NCBI GenBank assembly: GCA_022836615.1
Contig: MU405236.1
Coordinates: 186,001-250,000, forward strand
DNA from: Annulohypoxylon bovei var. microspora
Lineage: Eukaryota; Ascomycota; Sordariomycetes; Xylariales; Hypoxylaceae
DNA length: 64,000 bases
Reading direction: 5' to 3'
The notes beneath the pieces are model-generated. The model did no database searches. It was not told the origin of the DNA and saw nothing but the letters and a program-made list of their open reading frames with translations. Numbering within the stretch: position 1 is the stretch's first letter; the number at the start of each line of letters is the position of its first letter. The position numbers and the translations under genes were made by a program. Of this stretch, positions 47,149-60,348 are shown piece after piece.

Positions 47149-49000
47149 ATACCCCTTTCCCTTGTTTTCTAAGGCTTATAATTGTAAAAGCTTCCTTACT
47201 TACCCCGTTTCTTGCCCCAAATTGCTGGCAAAACATCTTTAAAGCCTCCGTATTTTTTAATTTTTCTTAAAGCTCCCACATTAACTTTGCATAACCTTTT
47301 CATTTAATTAATACCATTTTACGTATACCCCATCTTTTGCGTTTATTTTCCAATCGCAAGATTTCCTTAATAATATATTCGGGGTTTTCGTTATTTTAAT
47401 TAATGAGGGATAATGGTTAAGCGTTATTTTATACTTAAAATAACAATAGGTTTATAATTACCGGCTTAAATAATTTAATATAAAATTGTGGTTAAATTTT
47501 TATAAATACGTCTAATTTTATCATATAAAAATTAATCACTTTAATTACTTTATATTTCGCATGTAATTAAAAAAGTTTCTTTTTAAATTATAATATTATA
47601 ATATTTTTTAAGTTTAATTAAACCTTATTATTTACCTTGTATTTAAGGCTTTTTAATCGGGATTAATTTATTATATATTCCATATATTTTTAAATTATAA
47701 TTATAATAATTTAGGTATATTTATTAGCTTTTTTAATTTTAATTATAAAGTCCATGGCTCGTTATTTTTTAAATAACTTGCTTAAAACTTTATTAATAAT
47801 TTATTTAATTAAATGTACGTAATATTTATACATTATGTAAAAAAAGTTTAACCTGGTTATTATATTTTGATTATTAATTATTACCATTGTTATAAATAAT
47901 ATCTTTAATTAATTAAATTATGCGTAGGTTAAGAAACATTGTAAGTACGTTTATATTTTTTAATTTATTTTTTTTATAAATTTATTAATTTTTAAATTAA
48001 AAGTAATGGATAAACGTTATATTATCTTTATTAATTTATAAAGTTTTATTTAAAATACATTTATTTAATTGCTTTTTTGGTTTAATATTACCGTCGTAAA
48101 GAAATTATAATATTTAACGTGGGTATATATAAACTTTATAACACACGTTTTAACCTCCATGGTATTTATTGCTTTTAATAGAATTTATTTTAATAATTAG
48201 TAAGTAATTATTATTAAATACTAGGAGTTTCCTTTCTTTTTTATTAATATTTTTGTCATAAAATTAATGGATAGTTTTGAAAAATAACGATTAAGGATGG
48301 GTAAAGGTTTTAATAATTTTTTTCGTTAAATTCGTTAAACGTAAGCTTGGTTATAAACATCGTAATTTTTATAAAACTTTTATATATTTTATCCCATAAT
48401 TAATTAATAAAAGGACTTTAAAGCGATCGTAATAATATTGTCCTTTCTTAAGTAACTTATAACGTAAAAATTATAAACATTTTAAATTATAATCGTTTTA
48501 AAAGGCTTTTAATCCGGTATCCACGTTTATTTTTTAAACGACACGGCTTCTTTATCGTTTAAGCCATATTTAGCGATTGAGATTTTATAATCCTTAAGAG
48601 TTAGCGGGAAACAGCGATCGCCTTTACTAATAACTTTATAAATTATTTTAAAGTTTATATTTTTAATAACCTTTTAATCCCATAAGGTTTATAAGTTTTT
48701 ATTATAAAAGATTCTTTCTTTAATAAGTATAGTTATAAAGCTTTAATCCAATGTTACCCCCCTTTTTAACACCTTAATAATATTCGTTAAAAATATTTAA
48801 ATATTTATTATTATTATTTTTATTAAAGGTAGCCATTTTTATTTAAATAAATGTTACATACGGTTTACCACTTTTTTATTTTTTTAATTTACCGAAATAT
48901 CTTAATTTTATTTTAATAAAGCATTAAATTATTTTATTTTTTTATTAACCTAATATTTCATAATAAAATTAAATTTTAATAAAGTTTACTTTTAACGTAC

Positions 49001-49195
49001 TTAGCATTTATTTAATTTATAAGTAGTTATAAAATATTCCAAGTTTTTATAGTTTATAAAGATCGTAAAAAGTTTAATTACTTTTCGTAACTCCTTTTGC
49101 CATGTTTTTATTAACTTAATAATTATTAAAAGCTTTTTATTATATATTTTATAATTACATTTAATTAACAATAACTTTGCCAAATAATAAGCCAT
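49001..49195 (-). pseudogene. Element B RNase H remnant
   Basis: Frame reads AYYLAKLLLIKCNYKIYNKK and then NYKNLEYFITTYKLN, the gypsy RNase H pattern (normally with Asp in the D-H-K-N-L-E-Y position, here N-Y). It begins without a proper start and is flanked by stops. Confidence 0.8.
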
Positions 49196-49498
49196 AAGCT
49201 TTAATATTTTATTATGGTCTTTTTATAAAAAGTAAGCTTTTAAAGCTTACCTTAAGTAATCCGCTTTTAAGTACATCTCTTAATTAAGGTTTTAATAAAC
49301 TAAAATCGGTGCGGTAATAAACAAGTATTTTAGTTTTTTAAACGCCACGTTTATTTTTTACCCCCATTTAAAGGAAACCCCTTTCTTTGTTAAGATAATT
49401 AAAAAGGTAATTAACTTATTAAATCCTTTAATAAACATCTTATAAAAGTTCGTAAACTTTAAGAAGTTGTAAACTTTTCGTACGTTTATAAATAATTT

Positions 49499-49735
49499 TC
49501 ATCTTTTAATGGTTATAACTTTATTAAAGTTTACTTTAATTTTTTTTTTCATCGTGATAATAAAGCTTAGGTATTTAATTTCTTTTACGGTAAAAAAGCA
49601 CTTAGAAAGGTTTAATTTTAAATTAACGTTATTAAAGTATTTTAACACCATTTTAACCTTATTTATATAATCTTTATAAAACCCATTTAAATAAATTACC
49701 ACATTATCCACGTATGTTAAATAATAATTATTTAA
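49499..49735 (-). pseudogene. Element B reverse transcriptase remnant
   Basis: The frame gives YVDNVVIYLNGFYKDYINKV, then LKLNLSKCFF and KYLSFIIT, clearly a gypsy RT. The second catalytic Asp is Asn (codons at 49703-49714 read Y-V-D-N). The start is approximate. Confidence 0.85.
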
Positions 49736-52194
49736 AAAATCGGATAAGGTTTTATTAATATAACGTTAAAACACCATTAACGCCCCGTATAATTTAAAGG
49801 ATATAATTAACCATTTAAAAGCTTTAAATTAAATGTAAAAAGCGGTTTTTTATTTATTTTTTTCCTTTATTTGTAATTTATGAAATACAACTTTAACATT
49901 AACTTTAATTAACTATTTAACCTTGTAAAAGGATTATAAGGTTTTTTTAATTAATAATAACGGATAATAATCGCGTGTTAAAATAACGTTAAAAGCTTTA
50001 TAATCCATATAAAATTAAAAGCCGCCTTTTAATTTCTTTATAAATAATATTAATGCCTTTTTTAATAAATTATTAACCTTAATTTACCCCTTATTTAATA
50101 AGTTTATTAAGGTTTTTCGTAACATTAAAAGTTTTTTTTTTAACATATTATATAAAGGCTTTCATGGAACCTCCTTTTTTTTACTTTAATCGTCTTTTTA
50201 TAAATTAATTTTAATATTTAACCTTAACTTTAATAATAATAACATTATATCCTCGTTATTTAAAAAATCTTTAATTTAATTTTTTAATTCATTAAGTAAT
50301 GCCTTTTAAATTTAGTTAATCGTAAGCTTTTTTTTCTTTTTTAATACGATATTAATATTTCGTATAATAACATTAAAAACTTAAACGTTTTCGCCGTTTT
50401 TTTTATATTAACGTTTCTTTTCTTAAGTTACGAATATTAAGAATATATTTCCCATTATATATTTAGTTTCCTTAATTTATAAGCACTTTATTTTAACGTT
50501 ATAAAATGTTTAAGTAATGTTTTAACCCTTTTTATATATTATTAAACCGTATTTTTTTAAATTTATTTTAATCGACCTTTTTTTCGCCTTATAAATAACG
50601 TCGTTCCATTTTATCCACGGTTTTTTTAATATTAAGGAAAACGTAAAATCCGAGATAATATAACCTTATATTCGTTTTTTCTTGCCATTTATATCGATTT
50701 TCGCATATATAAACGTATTAATTATATAAGATTTCCCATCTTTAATTAATTTTAATTTTTTTTTTTAAATAAGTATATGCGGTAACTTTATTTATCGTAT
50801 AAGTTTCTTATTAAATGTTAAATATATTAAACATTTTAAATTTATAAATGTATTAATAAACTTTTATTCGTTTAATAAGGTTTTAATTAAGAAAAGGGTG
50901 GTATACATTTTATTTAAAGCTTTTTTAATATTTATAAATTTTAATATTAACTTTTAAACGTAATTTCGTTTAAAGGTTATTCGTTTTTTAAGCACTTTAA
51001 TAATTCGTAATTATTTTTAACATTTCGATTACTTTAGGCCTCTATAATAGCCATTTGTGGCGTGTTGTTTTTATTGCCGCGGTTTAGCTAAGGTATAATT
51101 CGAAATAACGGGTAAACCATTGTAAAATGCTTTGTTTTCGTGTAGCAGGTACATTTGCCCTCTTTTTTAAATTTCTTAAACTTTTAGTTTAACCTTTATC
51201 GTGCCTTTGGTAGGTTATTATTATTTTAATATAAACCATTTGTTTAATTTATCGTTATAATTATTACAACGGTTAAGGTTATATAATTCACTTTATTTAT
51301 AACCGTATTTTTGTTTTTATTAAACTTTAATTTTTATTTTTAAATAACTGCCGTATTAATAAGGTTAATAACCTTTTAATTAAATATTTTTTTATATTAA
51401 ATGGTCGTAAAGTGGTTACTTTTTTTTTTATAATTTGGTGCTTTTTTTATTTTAACCGTTACGTCGTTAACTTTAATTATTTATTTATCGTAATCTTTTT
51501 TATTTAATTTTTTAACCATAAGAATATTCTTTAATTTATTATTTAATTTTACGTTAATGTAACCGATTTTATTTTCCTTTTTCTAATGTAACCCGTTAAT
51601 TAAGGTTAACTTACTTTTAAAGTTGATAAAAAAATCGCCGAAGTATTAAAAAACATTTTAACGTATTTTAATTAGGTTTTAATAAACGGTTTAAATTAAT
51701 TATTTGTCCTTAAATTTTTCGATTAAAACTTAGATAAAAGCCTGGTTATTATATTACCCATTAAGTTTTTTTATGTTAAATTATTATGTTAAACGTTGCC
51801 GTTTCTTAGTTAAAACCGAGGATATAATTTTCAAATATTTATTTTTTTTTAATCCGAGGTATATTAAGTTTTCCGAAATGAAAAAATTTAACATAATTAC
51901 ATATATCGAAAAATCCTTTTACTTATTAATTTAAATTAAACATTTATTTTTAATTAAAGTCATTTTTTTGGTTTCGTAAAACGAATTAAAGTTGTTTAAT
52001 AAGTTAATTATAAGGTTGTTAAAGAAGTTATCGAAAAGTTTATATATATTTAAATTATATTAATAAAGGACGATAAATGTTATAAGATTTTAATTATTTA
52101 TTATTTGGGAAATATTTATATATTAAGTTATTATTTAACGCGATGGACGCTTTTTTAAAAACTTTTATTAATTAAAAAATGATTAATAAAAATA

Positions 52195-52506
52195 TATAAT
52201 AATTTTTATAAACAACGATAAACTTATGTTATATAAGATTAAAAATGAGGTTATTTTTATTAATAAGAAAAAAAGGGAAAAATAATAACCCTTCGTTTTT
52301 AAAGCTACGATATTTATATTTAAAAATGTAAATTAAGTTAATTAACGTGGAAACCTTTTTTATACGTGTTTTAATAGCTTCTATAACCCACTTAAGGTTG
52401 TTAATAACTTCATTATAAGGATCCACGCTTATCGCGTTTATAACCATGATATAAGCTCGCATTGATTTTTACTTTAATCAACTTTCCGGGTCCTCGACCC
52501 GTAATA
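52195..52506 (-). repeat. Right (5') LTR of element B
   Basis: 312 bp, matches 46837-47148 without gaps. The minus-strand frame at 52229-52462 is within it and is not a gene. Confidence 0.88.
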
Positions 52507-52852
52507 AAAATAATATCGGAATTATTAAATGGTTTAAAGAAACGGTTATTAATAAAAAAAATTAATATATGCGAATATAATATTTTTATATATAGTAAAA
52601 AATTTATAATAAAAACGTGAAAATGAAATATATGAAATTAAACGAAAACCTTATTAATGAATTTATTAAATTTTTAATAATTAAAAAATATAATAAATTT
52701 TACGAAATGTTAAAATTTAAAGAATTTTAAATAAAATTTATGTTAATAAATAAACTTTTATTAAATAAACTTTTAATAAATGTATTAAATTTATTTATTA
52801 TTATTAAATAAATTTATTATTCGTGGATAATATTTATTTAATTAAAAAAGGG

Positions 52853-53089
52853 TGTTAATAAATTAAAAGTTTTATTTATGTTTTATCACGTGTTTTATTA
52901 CGTGTAATTTATAAATAAAACGTAATAATTAAATAAAAAAATGAAAAAATTTTTATTATTAAAAATAATTAATATAAAAGTATTTAAAATTTATTTATAC
53001 GGGTATAAATTTAATTTATTTTTAATAACTTAATTATAACTTTAATAATATATATTAATTATTAATTTATTTACGTGAAAAATCTTTTA
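52853..53089 (+). repeat. 3' LTR of element C
   Basis: 237 bp, begins TGTTAATAAATTAAAAG right after AAAAAAGGG. It keeps more CG and CA dinucleotides than the 5' copy. Confidence 0.85.
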
Positions 53090-53296
53090 TTTTTAAATAT
53101 AATAAATGTTATAATTACGTACGTAATTATTTTTATTAAATAAAATAAAATATACCATTATAATGATCGAATTTTTTTTATTATTTATATATATATAATT
53201 ATTATAATAATTATATTATTAATTGTAAAATTTAATTCAAATAAAATGTGAAATTATTATATATATTTTTAAATATAAAAATAACGATAATAATAA

Positions 53297-53513
53297 TGTT
53301 ATAACGAGCAGGTTTTTAATTAAAACAAAGCTTATGCGATGGCGGGATCACGTATTTTATTAATAAAAATATTTAAAATGAAAAGTTAAAAGAAAAGAAA
53401 TTACGAAGTGGTTTCTTTTAAAAGGTTTTTATATATTAGCTTTACGGTTAAAACATTAATTAATTAATTCCGTTAATATACTTTAAAAATAATAATAATT
53501 AAACGTTATTATA
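53297..53513 (-). repeat. Left LTR of element D
   Basis: 217 bp, begins TGTTATAACGAGCAGG. Confidence 0.85.
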
Positions 53514-56500
53514 TAACCCTCCCTTTTAAAAAAAAATTTAGTTTATGGGAAGAATAAGTTATTTATTAATGCGTTTATAACTTACTCCTTTAATTTTTTT
53601 TTTTTTTACGGTAAGCAAATCGTTTTTATTTATTATTTTTAATATTTTATTTTTTACGGCGGCTTCGATTTATTATTAAAGTTTAGTTAAGGGATTAACG
53701 GTTTTAAGGTGTAAATTATGGAAGTTTTTTACTTTAATCGGTGCGTTAAAAAAGTTTTTAAAGGGGTACCACGTTAAGTTAAGGTTATAACTTATTTAAT
53801 CCATTTTATATTAAAGCTTTCCCTTAAAAAACTTAAAGCTTAATATTTTAAATACTTCGTATTTTTATTTTTTATCGATTTTTATTAAAAACGGGGGATT
53901 TGTTATTTACTTTAAGATTAGGTTATTTAAAGCTTTAATTAATTGGTTTACGTTTAAAATTTAATGGATTTTTATATTTAAAAGTAAGTTGATTTTAAAA
54001 GTGTTATAATAAGGTTCCGTTAATATTTTGAAAGGACTTGTTATTAAGTAATCCAAGTTATTATAAAAGTAATTTATTTATTAATTACTTTTATAAACAT
54101 ACATTTAATCGCCCATTATTTAATTTATTGGTTATTTTTTTTTATTAATTTATTCGTTTTAACGATTTTATGTTAATAAAAGATTTTCGCGGGTTTATTA
54201 TATAACGGAGGTTTAGCGTTTTATTAATAATTAAATAACGGTGTAATTAAGTTTTTTTTAAGGGGTTTTGGATTTGCGAATACGGGTTTATTAATTAAAA
54301 ATTATTTTTAAAATAAATTTTATTTTTATTTTTATAAAAGAAAGCTTTATATTTAAATATAATTAAGTGGCGTACGTAAAATTTAAGTAAAATAACATTT
54401 CCGATTAATTATTTTAAAAATAATCCATAAAGAATTATAATTTCATTTAAATAAATTAATTAAAAATTTTTATTTAATTATTAAATTATAAATACTTCGT
54501 TATTAACTTACGAAGATCCACCTTAGTAAGCTTAATTAATTTATTTAAAAAAGTAATTACGAATTAAGGACTTTTATTAAATATAATTGTTTTAAAGGTT
54601 CCATAAATACATTAAACATATTTATAATATAAATTTATAAATTACGCGGCGGTATAAATTTTATGTATAAATAATGAAAAAGGTTTTTTATTTAATTAAT
54701 TAATAATTATTAAGATTAAGTTAAACCTTTTATAATTAAAGAATATAAACTTAAAATCCATTAAAATATATTATTACATTTATTCGCCGACAAGGAATGG
54801 TTAAAATAAACTTATTAACTTAATTTTAAAATTTTAATTTTTTTAACATTATTTATAATAAGCATAATAACGGTCCATAAACGCTCCCATGCCAAGCCAT
54901 AAATACCTTTTTAATATCATTACATATATTTTATTTTAATTTAAATATATTTAATTTAAAAAACGGTGGAATTTATCGTATAATTTAATATAAAATTCTT
55001 TATTATTTAAAACCATTAACTTTTTTTTTAAAAATAATAATTCATTCCATAAGGTGTACCCGTTTTTTCTTTTTTTAACCCGTTTGCGTTATGTTTTTAA
55101 TTTAATAACATTTTAATTAATTATTAAAATGGTGTCGATTAATTTAATACCTTAAAATAATTCTTTTTTGGAAACTTTTACCGTAATTAAAATACATTAA
55201 AAGTTTAAAGATAATAAATTCATTAAAAGTTTATTAATTAAAAGTTATAAAGGATTTATTCTATCATAAAACATTAAAAAAAATAATAAAATAACGAATT
55301 AATTATATTTTTTAATCGTTTTTTAGGTGGTTAAGTTAACCACTTTTTAAAATAAAACATTAATTATTACGTTTTCTTTTTTTAAACGATAATATAACTC
55401 GTAATTAAATTAAGATAAATATTTATTTTAACCGGTTTAATGGGAGTTTAACATCCTTTTAATGGTAAAGTATTATAACGTTTAATAATTTATAAATATA
55501 TCGAATTTATTATTTAATAAAACGAATATATATTCTTAAAGTTTCGTCATTATTACGATGGTAAGGAATTCTTTGTTATAAATAAAATAATTATATTTTA
55601 AAAGGATTATTGTTTTAGAAAAGAAAATTATTAGATGTTAATTTTTTAATTTATTTAATTATGAAAAAGCTTTGAAAATCACTTTATTAAAAGCGTCGGT
55701 TTTTAACTTAGCTTTTTAACTTTTATAAAAATGCTTTAAAATTAAAAAGGTGGTTAAGATTGTTTTTAATGTTTTAAACGCCTTGGTATGTTCGTTGGTT
55801 TAAATCTAATGCGGAATAGTGGTGAAAAAATGTAAAAGCTTTATAATTTAATTATATTTCGATATAAATTGCTAATAAAAATTATAAAAGCTTAAAAACG
55901 ATTAAAATTCCCGAACTTGGGAAGGTGTTTCTTAGTTTTAAACCGCTTTAATTTTATTTTAATTAATGGTTATGCCGGAGGTAAAAATAATAAACTTTAA
56001 AAATTTAATTTTCGTAACCGAAAATTTGTTTTTTTAAATATTAACTTATAAATTAACAAAACGTAGGTGTTTTAACATTTGTCGTATGTGGTGTTTATAA
56101 AAAAATGGGTTTTTTAAATAAATTAAAATATTATTTATATATATTATGTAAAAATTATTAAAAAATGAGAAAAGGGTTTAATTAATATATTTTTAAAACG
56201 TATTAAGCTTATTATTTAATTTAAAAGGAAATACGTGGTATTTATATAATCCGAAATGGGTTTAAAAAGTAATAAGGTTTTTTAAAGTAAGGTTTATTTT
56301 AATGCGGTGGAAAGTTTAACGAATGTCGAGTTTTATAAAAACCTTAATTTTAAAAATTCTTTTTAACGTTTTATTAATTAAAAAGAAAAAATAACGATTT
56401 TTTTTAATGCGGGCGTTTAATTTTTAATAATTAATATAAAACCTTAAGTTATTTTTTAATTTTTTTACGAAAAAGACGGGGGATCCATATTTAATTACAT

Positions 56501-59411
56501 TAAGTACGATCCACTTTTTACGTAAGTGGTTTAATAAGTATTCTTTTAGGGCTTGTAGGTACTTTATATTTATATTATAAAGGGGATGTAACTTAATGGA
56601 ATTAATGTTTTTTTTTAAATTTATTTTATGGTTAAAAGGTTAATGAAGCGGTAACGAATCGTTGTTTTTTTTTAAGAACACCTTGGTTAAATTATGTAAA
56701 TAAAGGAAAAGCCTTTTTATAATTTGTTTTCGAATAAAATCGTTTTCTTGTTATAACTTTTTTTTGAAGGTTAAATTAAGCTTTTAATAAAATAAAGTAA
56801 AAGCGTTTAATAACCCGTGAATTACGTTAAGGTTTCGTTAAAAATATAATATTCCTTTAATAAACGTTAAGCTTGAAATTAAATAAATGTTTATAATGGG
56901 TGGTGGTGTAAGATGTACCGGGGGTTTAATGGGAAGTTAAGAAAAAGAAGACGGGATGGTAGCGGAAAATTGTCGGTTTATTTTAACCATGAGGTTTATT
57001 ATGGAATATATAAATGTTATAATGGTTTACTTTTCTTTTAAAACATAAAATTAAAGGCGATTACGGTATTCCATATCCTTTTATATAATTTTATCCACAT
57101 TTTTTTGAAAAATAAAAAATTTTAACGTAATATTAAAAACATAATAATAATAAAAAAATAATAATTTAAGGAAAATTAATTATTAACGTTGGTTATTTAA
57201 TATAATGTCGTATTCCGCCAAGAATTTAAACCTTAATATTACTTAAAATTAAAAACGGTTCTTTAGGTTTATTAAAAGGATAAATATATTGTGGAAATTT
57301 TTACTTTATATTTAAATGTTAATATGGATTATTTCGTTAATTTAATTAATGGTTTATTCGTTAAAGCCTTTTATTATAATAAATTAATTAAATTAAGTGG
57401 TGGGGAAGTTTTATATATTTGTTATTAAACGTGTGTTTTATTAATTAACGATTATATATATTTATATTTTAATATTTATTAACGTTCGTATCGTTATTAT
57501 TACGCTTACGCCTCGCAAACGAATCGATATATTAATTACGAATTGTGATTTTTTTATTATAAGGTTAAAAAAATTAAAATTAATAAAAATAAATATTAAT
57601 AAATAAATATATAAGGGAAAACTTAAATTAAAAGTTTTATTTAAACGTTATTTTCCCCCGACTTTAAATCGACATTGTTTTTATTATGCTCCGTTGTTTT
57701 TTTTTCTAAAATGGTAATTATTATTTTAACTTTTATATTACGCGTTAAGTAATTATTAAAGAAGTAACTTTTTTATTTATAAAAGTAATAAATTAAATTA
57801 ATGTTAAGTGTTATGGAAGCGTTGTGTTAACGGAAAATTAAAAAAGTTTAAAAAGGTTTTTTCGTACGTGTTTAGGTTATAATTTCCATTATTAGGTGAA
57901 AAGTGTTAAAACTGGTGGGAGTTGTTTTTATAATGTTAAGGGTAACTTTGATTTTAGGTTAAGGTTAAAAGGTTACAAGGTTAACTTTTTTTTAGGCGGC
58001 TTTAATGCGTTATTAAGCCAACGCCGAATAAAAGTTTTTAAATTTAATAAACTTTATTTTTTTATTTAAATAATAATGAAATGTTTAAGTATAAAAATCG
58101 GCGGTTAATTGGTGGTTTAATTTTTTTTTTTATTCGGATATTAAGATTCTTTTTTTATTCGTTAACGATATAAAAAGCGCGTAAAACTTAAAGAATTACT
58201 CGTTTAATTACATATTAAATTTATGAAAATCATTTTTAACTTAAGCCTTGGCGTTAAGGTTGTTATATAATAACTTTAATAAATTATATATTTATTTAAC
58301 TTTAATATATTAATTAATATTATTTTTAATAAAAAAAAATTAAAGGATTAATTTGGTTTTACTTTTAATAAATGAATAAAGTTATGTGAATTAAATGTAT
58401 TTTTTAAGAAATTTTTATTAATTAATTTAAAGCTTGTTTTTTATGTTTATTTTTTATTTTTTAAACGTAGGATTTAATTTATTTAATAAAAGACGTAAAT
58501 CTTTAATATAAATTTTTAATAAAAATAAAAATAAAATTATTAATTATATTTTAAGGGTATATTAAAAATTATTTGGTTTTTTAAGTTCATTATTTTGTTT
58601 TATTAAAGGGATGATTAGGTTTTAAAGCGTATGAATTGGGATAAAAAAGTAAAGGGCGTTAAAAAGAGTGGGGGATAAAAAAAAAGTAAAGGGGGTAAAA
58701 GGAAAAGAAATGATTTGCGATTAATTTTTTAATGTTATTAATTTATTTAAAATAATGGATAATATGGTTTGGAATGGATTTGTTTTTATTATGTTAGGTT
58801 TTAAGGGTGGGGTGATGGAACTTTGTCGTGGGTTTAATTAAAAGGTATATTTGTTTTAATTAAGAGATTTATTAATGGGTGGAGCTTTTTTTTTTCTTTT
58901 TTTTTCAAAGGGAGGAATAAGCTTTTAATTTTATTATTAAGTAATTAATCGGGTGGTTTTTTAAGCCGTTAAAGGTTTTAATGTTTTCTTTGAAATTAAA
59001 AACTTTTTTTTAATTATAAATAAAAATTTATTAATTTAAGGTTATGTAATTAAAAAAACAAAGGTAAATTTTAATTAATTAACTTAATTAATAAATGGCC
59101 TAATGTTTTCATTAAAACTTTTACTTAATAATTTAAATGTTATTATTAATTAATAACGGAATAAATGGTGTTAAAGGGTGTTTTATTACGGGTAAAGGTA
59201 AAGCTTTATAACCATTAATATAAGGAATTTCGTTTAAGAAAATAAAAACTTTTAAAAATTAAATGCGAATTAAAAATAAAGCTTTAAATATATTATAATT
59301 TAAAAAGAATTAAATCAATGCGTAAACATTTACATATTTAAGAAAAAAAAAAATCTTAAAGGTAAGCCTTTAAATTAAAAAAATAAAATAAATAAATAAC
59401 TTTAAATATTA

Positions 59412-59628
59412 TGTTACGGCGAGTAAATTTTTAATTAAAATAAAACTTATACGATGGTGGGATTATATACTTTATTAACGAAAATATTTAAAGTAAAAAG
59501 CTAAGAAAAAAAAAGCCATAAAATAATTTCTTTTAAAAGATCTTTATATATTAGCCTTGCGGTTAAAACATTAATCAGTTAATTCCATTAATATACCTTA
59601 AAAATAACGGTAATTAAGTACCATTATA
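59412..59628 (-). repeat. Right LTR of element D
   Basis: 217 bp, begins TGTTACGGCGAGTAAA; differences from the left copy that I checked are transitions. Confidence 0.85.
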
Positions 59629-59980
59629 AATAATATTTAAACTTTATATATTATAAATAACTTTATATATTACGAAATATATATTAAAATGAAGCCCCGA
59701 ATTTAAGGAATTTATTTATATATATTATAATGTTATTAACGTTATAATTCGCAAGTTATTTACGAAAATAACTTGGATTACATAATTTAAACTTTTCAAC
59801 CTCACCGTTATTTTGAACCAAAGCTTTGATCACCACTGAAATTACCATCCTTGTACGCGTTTTTGCGTTTTCGCGTTTTTTAATTGAAGATAATACCTTT
59901 TTAAACAGCTTATCTAGATTGACGATGCCCTCGTAACACCCCCGATTCGGGGGCCCCGAATCTAATATCGAACCTCCATC

Positions 59981-60100
59981 CAAATCGACGATAGCCCACC
60001 CAGATCGATTACAGCCCATCCAAACTGACGATAGCCCATCCAGCCCGATTACAACCCACCCAGCCCGATTACAGCCCACTCAGATCGATTACAGCCCATC
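59981..60100. repeat. Six 20-bp tandem repeats inside the hAT element
   Basis: Six contiguous units in register, consensus CARMYCGAYKAYARCCCAYC, from 59981 to 60100. Units 2 and 6 are identical. They sit in the undamaged right part of the hAT element, just downstream of a GATTCGGGG-G-CCCCGAATC palindrome (59944-59962). Such subterminal arrays often bind the transposase; that role is inferred. Confidence 0.88.
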
Positions 60101-60249
60101 TAAAGGGTAGCTTGATCTCGTGGAAGCTGGCGACGACGACGTAAGTGGGAATAGCTTCACGTAAAACATAAAACATGATTACTAATACGATACAGGAGGC
60201 CCCTGCGCTTAATACACCATAACCAATTCAATTCAACTGGCCGTTTTGT

Positions 60250-60348
60250 TAACCAACTACACCAATTCAACTGAGGCTATTCGTGATTACGTAACAAACC
60301 AACTACACCAAGGCCTCAGTTGAGTTGGTGTAGTTGTTCCGAGCACTG
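60250..60348. repeat. Inverted pair and right terminus of the hAT element
   Basis: CAACTACACCAATTCAACTG is repeated in inverted form (CAGTTGAGTTGGTGTAGTTG) about 45 bp downstream, and a third direct CAACTACACCAA lies between. The last 21 bp (60328-60348) are the right terminal inverted repeat. Confidence 0.8.

Larger units (their letters stand above)
46837..52506 (-). mobile_element. LTR retrotransposon B, Ty3/gypsy type, nested in C, RIP-degraded
   Basis: 5,670 bp. LTRs of 312 bp at each end with no length difference, and a perfect target duplication AAAAT at 46832-46836 and 52507-52511. A polypurine tract read on the minus strand (AAGGGAAAGGGGT, complement of 47151-47163) adjoins the left LTR, so the element points left. 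RT (49499-49735) and RNase H (49001-49195) remnants lie on the minus strand in gypsy order. The AT-rich decay is somewhat weaker near the LTRs, which keep GC-containing stretches. Confidence 0.9.
41313..53089 (+). mobile_element. LTR retrotransposon C, Ty1/copia type, RIP-degraded and interrupted by B
   Basis: 11,777 bp including element B; about 6.1 kb by itself. LTRs are 237 bp each, same length, with target duplication TTTTT at 41308-41312 and 53090-53094. A polypurine tract AAAAAAGGG directly precedes the 3' LTR (52844-52852), giving + orientation. Domain order is copia-like: zinc knuckle near 42913, protease near 43547, RT near 46060, RNase H from 46651. The RNase H region is split by element B and continues after 52512 (NIGIIKWFKE, then YMRIQYFYI), in frame once B and one TSD are removed. 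Confidence 0.88.
53297..59628 (-). mobile_element. LTR retrotransposon D, type unresolved, RIP-degraded
   Basis: 6,332 bp. LTRs of 217 bp at both ends, equal in length, with target duplication AATAA at 53292-53296 and 59629-59633. A polypurine tract on the minus strand (AAAAGGGAGGG, complement of about 53516-53526) adjoins the left LTR, suggesting leftward orientation. I could not place RT or integrase motifs with confidence, so copia versus gypsy is open. Confidence 0.85.
40999..60348. mobile_element. hAT-type DNA element, expanded by nested LTR insertions
   Basis: Termini are 21-bp inverted repeats, beginning CAGTGCTCGGAACAA, with one C/T difference (40999-41019 and 60328-60348). They are flanked by a perfect 8-bp duplication ATCGCAAG at 40991-40998 and 60349-60356. 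CAGTG ends with an 8-bp duplication define the hAT superfamily. Removing elements C (with B) and D and their duplications leaves about 1.23 kb, too short for a full transposase, so the element was probably non-autonomous. The right 0.6 kb keeps normal base composition; the left and middle parts are RIP-degraded. Confidence 0.88.

Noticed and set aside
59756..60079. 107-codon minus-strand frame in the hAT element
   Set aside because: Much of it is a translation of the 20-bp tandem array; no transposase motif was seen.
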